Source of the DNA: JANNGZ01 sp031404155 | GTDB taxonomy: Bacteria; Pseudomonadota; Gammaproteobacteria; Burkholderiales; Burkholderiaceae_C | Direction of reading: 5' to 3' | DNA: 8,607 nt | Assembly (NCBI GenBank): GCA_031404155.1 | Contig: JANNGZ010000475.1 | Coordinates: 1-8,607, forward strand | In this document: piece by piece, positions 6,543 to 8,607 of the stretch | Layout of the letters: every line of letters starts with the position of its first letter | Numbering within the stretch: the first letter of the stretch is position 1 | Notes under the pieces: model-generated | Seen by the model: the letters and a program-made list of their open reading frames with translations, nothing else | What the model was told of the DNA's origin: nothing | Databases searched by the model: none | Position numbers and translations under genes: made by a program

Positions 6543-6883
6543 ATGAACTATTCGATAGGAGACGTTTGGCGTAGGCGCCTTTCCGCCGTCGTGCCGAGTA
6601 GCCAAGGGCGCGTAAGCCTTCCGGGGTGGCAGGGAACCTGTGCGGCTGGGAAACCCTATGTAGAGGCGGGACTCAGTCTCCGGGATGGCAGCGGCACCTT
6701 GGATCAAGGCGATTGGCTTGTGGCGGCACCCGGAGCAGTCGGGAAGTCAACTCTTGGTTGGATGAGGCACGTCTTCGCGTTACGCAGTCGTCCTTTGAAG
6801 ACTTCCTGTTGGACGCTGCGCACCGCGGTGCAAGCGTCGTGAGCTTGCCGCGCGTCGAGCTGTTCCGCCAGCGCTTCGGCTGA
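6543..6883 (+). pseudogene. remnant of a P-loop NTPase: Walker A joined to a Walker B-like region
   Basis: An ATG with a strong ribosome binding site (AAAGGGAG, 6 bases upstream) opens a 99-codon frame. It starts MNYSIGDVWRRRLSAVV and reaches LDQGDWLVAAPGAVGKST (residues 53-70), a well-formed Walker A loop. After GKSTL the protein becomes unlike any domain. In the frame shifted relative to it, however, LDEARLRVTQSSFEDFLLDA follows at once (from 6758) and continues to a stop at 6881-6883. LDEARxRVTQ-type sequences follow the Walker B strand in large NTPases, where Walker A and B are normally tens of residues apart. I infer an internal deletion with loss of frame, and loss of the C-terminal part. 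Base composition is visibly less GC-rich than in neighbours, hinting at acquired DNA. The exact family is not recognised. Alternatively the 99-residue frame could be a small expressed protein. Confidence 0.55.
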
Positions 6884-6910
6884 CGGCTTCGTTCAGAGCT
6901 TCGATCGCCA

Positions 6911-7315
6911 ATGGGCCGCATCACCAAGCTCCTCAAAACCACCGGCAGTGCGCGCTTTGCGACACAACTGCTTGCGCTGTGGAAGCTTTTCAAACACCGC
7001 GACACGCCGTGGGCGCCGAAACTGGTGGCGATTGTGGTGCTGGCTTACGCGGTGAGCCCGATCGACCTGATCCCCGACTTCATCCCGGTGCTCGGCATGC
7101 TCGACGATTTGATTTTGTTGCCGCTGGGCATTGCGCTGGCGGTGAAGCTCACGCCGGCGCATTTGTGGCAGGCGCGGCTGGCCGAAGCCGCGGCCGGTGC
7201 CGACAAGCTGCCGCGGCTGTTGTGGGGCGCGGCGTTCATCGTGGTGCTGTGGCTGCTGTTGTTGGCTTTGTTCGTTTGGTGGCTCAGTACCTTGACCCTC
7301 GGAGGTTCGGCATGA
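6911..7315 (+). CDS. YkvA family protein (DUF1232), membrane-associated
   Basis: The 134-residue product carries the DUF1232 signature at about residues 35-72, including AYAVSPIDLIPDFIPVLGML followed by DDLILLPLGI. That segment is a hydrophobic hairpin, and a further membrane helix follows at about 104-126 (LLWGAAFIVVLWLLLLALFV). The family is widespread in bacteria but has no firm function. The ATG at 6911 has only a weak ribosome binding site; the N-terminus fits relatives. Its TGA overlaps the ATG of the downstream nuclease gene, so the two are translated together. Confidence 0.9.
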   Translation: MGRITKLLKTTGSARFATQLLALWKLFKHRDTPWAPKLVAIVVLAYAVSPIDLIPDFIPVLGMLDDLILLPLGIALAVKLTPAHLWQARLAEAAAGADKLPRLLWGAAFIVVLWLLLLALFVWWLSTLTLGGSA

Positions 7316-8085
7316 AGTTCGGCGAGAGCGCAGGCTCGGCGGGCAGCCCGTGGCGCAACATGGTGTTGGCGTTGCTCGCGGCGACATGCCTGGGCCTGGC
7401 CAGCGCCGGCGCTTGCGCGCAGGCCTCGAAGCGAAACCAGCCCACGAGCAAGGCCGCCGCACCCGATGTCACCGGCCTTGTGTCACGCGTGGTCGACGGC
7501 GACACCCTGGTGCTGACGCCGGGCGAGGGTGGCGCGCCGGTCACGGTGCGCATCGAGGGCATCGACGCGCCCGAGAGCTGCCAGCCCGGCGGGCGCGAGG
7601 CCACCGACGCGCTGAAAGAACTGGTGCGCGGCAAGACGCTCACCCTGCGCTCGGTGGCGCGCGACGAACATGCCCGCACCGTGGGCAAACTCTTCGACGG
7701 CACGCTGGACGTCGGCGACCGCCTGGTGCGCGACGGCCATGCCTGGAGCATGCGGTTCCGCAACGACAAGGGCCCCTACATGGCCTCCGAGCGCATGGCG
7801 CGTGCGCTCAACCGCGGCCTGCATGTGGGTGGCGCGGCGGTGCTGCCGCGTGAGTTCCGGCGTTCGCATGGGCCCTGTACCGACCCCTCGCCGCCCACAC
7901 CTGCAACCGCGCCTGCGCCTTCACAAAGCTTGGCGGCGGCAGCGCAGCGCTGCGACGGGCGCACCCAGTGTTCGCAGATGACCTCCTGCGCCGAGGCGCG
8001 CTGGTTCCTGGCCAACTGCCCCGGCGTGAAGATGGACGGCAACCGCGACGGTGTGCCCTGCGAGCGCCAGTGGTGCAGCCGATAG
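7312..8085 (+). CDS. secreted thermonuclease (SNase-like) with C-terminal excalibur-like domain
   Basis: The 257-residue product has an N-terminal signal sequence (hydrophobic 17-33, likely cleavage after ACAQA near residue 39), so it acts in the periplasm or outside the cell. The staphylococcal-nuclease fold spans about 54-185: VVDGDTLVL (60-68), VRIEGIDAPE (79-88) with Arg80, Asp85 and Glu88, and DEHARTVGKLF with Arg122. These correspond to the catalytic Arg35, Asp40, Glu43 and Arg87 of the Staphylococcus enzyme, so it should cut DNA and RNA in a calcium-dependent way. A proline/alanine-rich linker (190-210) leads to a cysteine-rich C-terminus (214-255) with CAEARWFLANCPG and DGNRDGVPCE, an excalibur-type calcium-binding domain. 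The ATG at 7312 overlaps the TGA of the YkvA gene and has GGAGG at 7301-7305, six bases upstream. The longer open frame upstream overlaps the YkvA gene and is rejected. Confidence 0.92.
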   Translation: MKFGESAGSAGSPWRNMVLALLAATCLGLASAGACAQASKRNQPTSKAAAPDVTGLVSRVVDGDTLVLTPGEGGAPVTVRIEGIDAPESCQPGGREATDALKELVRGKTLTLRSVARDEHARTVGKLFDGTLDVGDRLVRDGHAWSMRFRNDKGPYMASERMARALNRGLHVGGAAVLPREFRRSHGPCTDPSPPTPATAPAPSQSLAAAAQRCDGRTQCSQMTSCAEARWFLANCPGVKMDGNRDGVPCERQWCSR

Positions 8086-8170
8086 TCGCGCGCGCGACGG
8101 TTGCGCGGTCACGCCGAACGCAACGTTGGTGCTGTTTCAATCCACGCGCGCCTCGTGAGCGACGCGCGAC
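8085..8170 (-). CRISPR. CRISPR array remnant: one repeat, one putative spacer, partial second repeat
   Basis: Read on the minus strand, bases 8170-8134 form a 37-base repeat that begins GTCGCGCGTCGC and ends CGTGGATTGAAAC. This is the beginning and end typical of type I-C-like repeats, with an imperfect internal palindrome (CTC/GAG and CGCGCG arms). Next come 35 bases (8133-8099), a normal spacer length. Then GTCGCGCG (8098-8091) repeats the first 8 bases of the repeat before the match stops. These last bases belong to a 14-base palindrome (8085-8098) that shares the final base of the nuclease stop codon. In this orientation the repeat end GATTGAAAC precedes the spacer, as in crRNA 5-prime handles, and it agrees with the direction of the cas4 fragment. 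The usual I-C repeat is about 32 bases, so some bases may have been inserted here. Confidence 0.75.
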
Positions 8171-8356
8171 TCCTCGGCCGCAGCGGCGCGTGTCGGTGGT
8201 CACGCCGGGCTGGTCCACCTGCGCGTGCACAGCCTGGCCGCGGAGCGTGTACAGGTTGTCGTCGAAGGCCTGCTCGAGGTGGATCAGCCCGCACTGGCGC
8301 GGGCAGTAGGCCCAGTGCTGGAGGGCCGACAGGGGGATCGGCTCGGCGTCGTCCAT
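8171..8356 (-). pseudogene. cas4: truncated cas4 (CRISPR-associated RecB-like exonuclease), N-terminal end only
   Basis: From the ATG at 8356 the minus strand encodes IPLSALQHWAYCPRQCGLIH (residues 7-26), then LEQAFDDNLYTLRGQAVHAQ (27-46) and VDQPGV. This is the N-terminus of Cas4 with its first iron-sulphur cysteine (Cys18, with Cys22 nearby) and the nuclease-motif histidine His44. Intact Cas4 is about 200 residues and continues with a metal-binding aspartate, an E-x-K motif and three more cysteines, all absent here. After about residue 55 similarity stops, and the frame runs into the CRISPR repeat (VARRSRGAWIETA is the translated repeat) and ends at 7808 antisense to the nuclease gene. So most of cas4, plus cas1, cas2 and the leader expected after it, is deleted. 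No strong ribosome binding site is seen. Subtype I-C is the best guess from the repeat. Confidence 0.8.
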
Positions 8357-8376
8357 GTCCCAGTCATCTCGTGGGG

Positions 8377-8607
8377 TCAGAACGGGCGGCGGCGAAGGCC
8401 CTGCTCGGACGCGACAACGAAGCCGCCGTCCACGGTCTCCGCGAGCACGCGCAACGCCAGCGCCAAAGCGGCTTCGGGCTCGATGGGGTCCAGGCGCAGC
8501 AACAACACGGCCGGCGGTGGCAATTCACCATGATGAAAGATCAGCTCGCCAAAGTCGGTGTCGAAGGAGACCAACACGCGCTGCTCGCGCCGCGCCCAGG
8601 CGAGGAT
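8377..8607 (-). CDS. DUF5615 PIN-like protein, partial (5-prime end outside the window)
   Basis: The frame is open to the window edge and shows the last 76 residues, beginning ILAWARREQRVLVSFDTDFG followed by ELIFHHGELPPPAVLLLRLD. The SFDTDFGEL segment with its two aspartates is the hallmark of DUF5615 proteins (full length about 110-120 residues). These are PIN-like putative ribonuclease toxins usually encoded behind a DUF433 antitoxin. The N-terminal catalytic aspartate region lies outside the window. The GTG at 8577 is internal, since the family motif continues before it. The stop codon is 20 bases before the start of the cas4 fragment, on the same strand. Confidence 0.8.
   Translation of the reverse strand: MLAWARREQRVLVSFDTDFGELIFHHGELPPPAVLLLRLDPIEPEAALALALRVLAETVDGGFVVASEQGLRRRPF

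Noticed and set aside
6979..7311. N-terminal extension of the nuclease frame
   Set aside because: It overlaps the YkvA/DUF1232 gene in another frame, and the signal peptide and the GGAGG site place the start at 7312.
7808..8170. The C-terminal two thirds of the minus-strand frame starting at 8356 as a real Cas4 fusion
   Set aside because: After about residue 55 it is the translated CRISPR repeat, the spacer and the antisense of the nuclease gene, with no Cas4 nuclease motifs or C-terminal cysteines.

Overview
The window is GC-rich DNA with dense, mostly short-spaced genes. Its gene types (zinc-type asparaginase II, DUF429, ligase-associated DEXH helicase, YkvA/DUF1232, thermonuclease with an excalibur tail) and its base composition fit a betaproteobacterium, most likely order Burkholderiales. 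That placement is an inference from style and protein similarity, not from a marker gene.

Left part (1-4825), chromosomal housekeeping: bases 1-455 hold no convincing gene but contain a tandem repeat of about 87 bases plus an inverted copy of part of it. Two minus-strand genes follow: a DUF418/YeiB-type membrane protein (456-1697) and a type II (Rhizobium etli-type) L-asparaginase (1862-2902). A divergent intergenic region with a perfect 11-bp hairpin separates them from a plus-strand pair, an EamA/DMT transporter (3092-3973) and a DUF429 protein (4007-4825).

Middle part (4827-6883), decayed and mobile genes: directly behind DUF429 lies the wreck of a ligase-associated DEXH-box helicase (4827-5759). 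It has stop codons, frame changes, a destroyed Walker A motif, a CCACAC/CCACAA hexanucleotide repeat where the motif III region should be, and a large internal deletion. An intact VapB/VapC-type toxin-antitoxin pair (5778-6413) follows. Next is a fragment of what looks like a large P-loop NTPase (6543-6883), with its Walker A region joined out of frame to a probable Walker B region.

Right part (6911-8607): an intact, translationally coupled pair, a YkvA/DUF1232 membrane protein (6911-7315) and a secreted thermonuclease with a C-terminal excalibur-like domain (7312-8085). Immediately after its stop codon is the scar of a CRISPR-Cas locus. On the minus strand, the first 50 or so codons of cas4 (from 8356) run into one CRISPR-type repeat (8134-8170), one 35-base putative spacer (8099-8133) and the first 8 bases of another repeat. 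The window ends inside a DUF5615 PIN-like gene (minus strand, 8377 to the edge).

The most notable picture is a defence and repair graveyard. Three separate genes (helicase, NTPase, cas4) each keep recognisable ends or motifs around internal deletions, while two PIN-type toxin genes beside them remain open reading frames. No complete, new multi-gene system is visible. The novelty lies in the scars.
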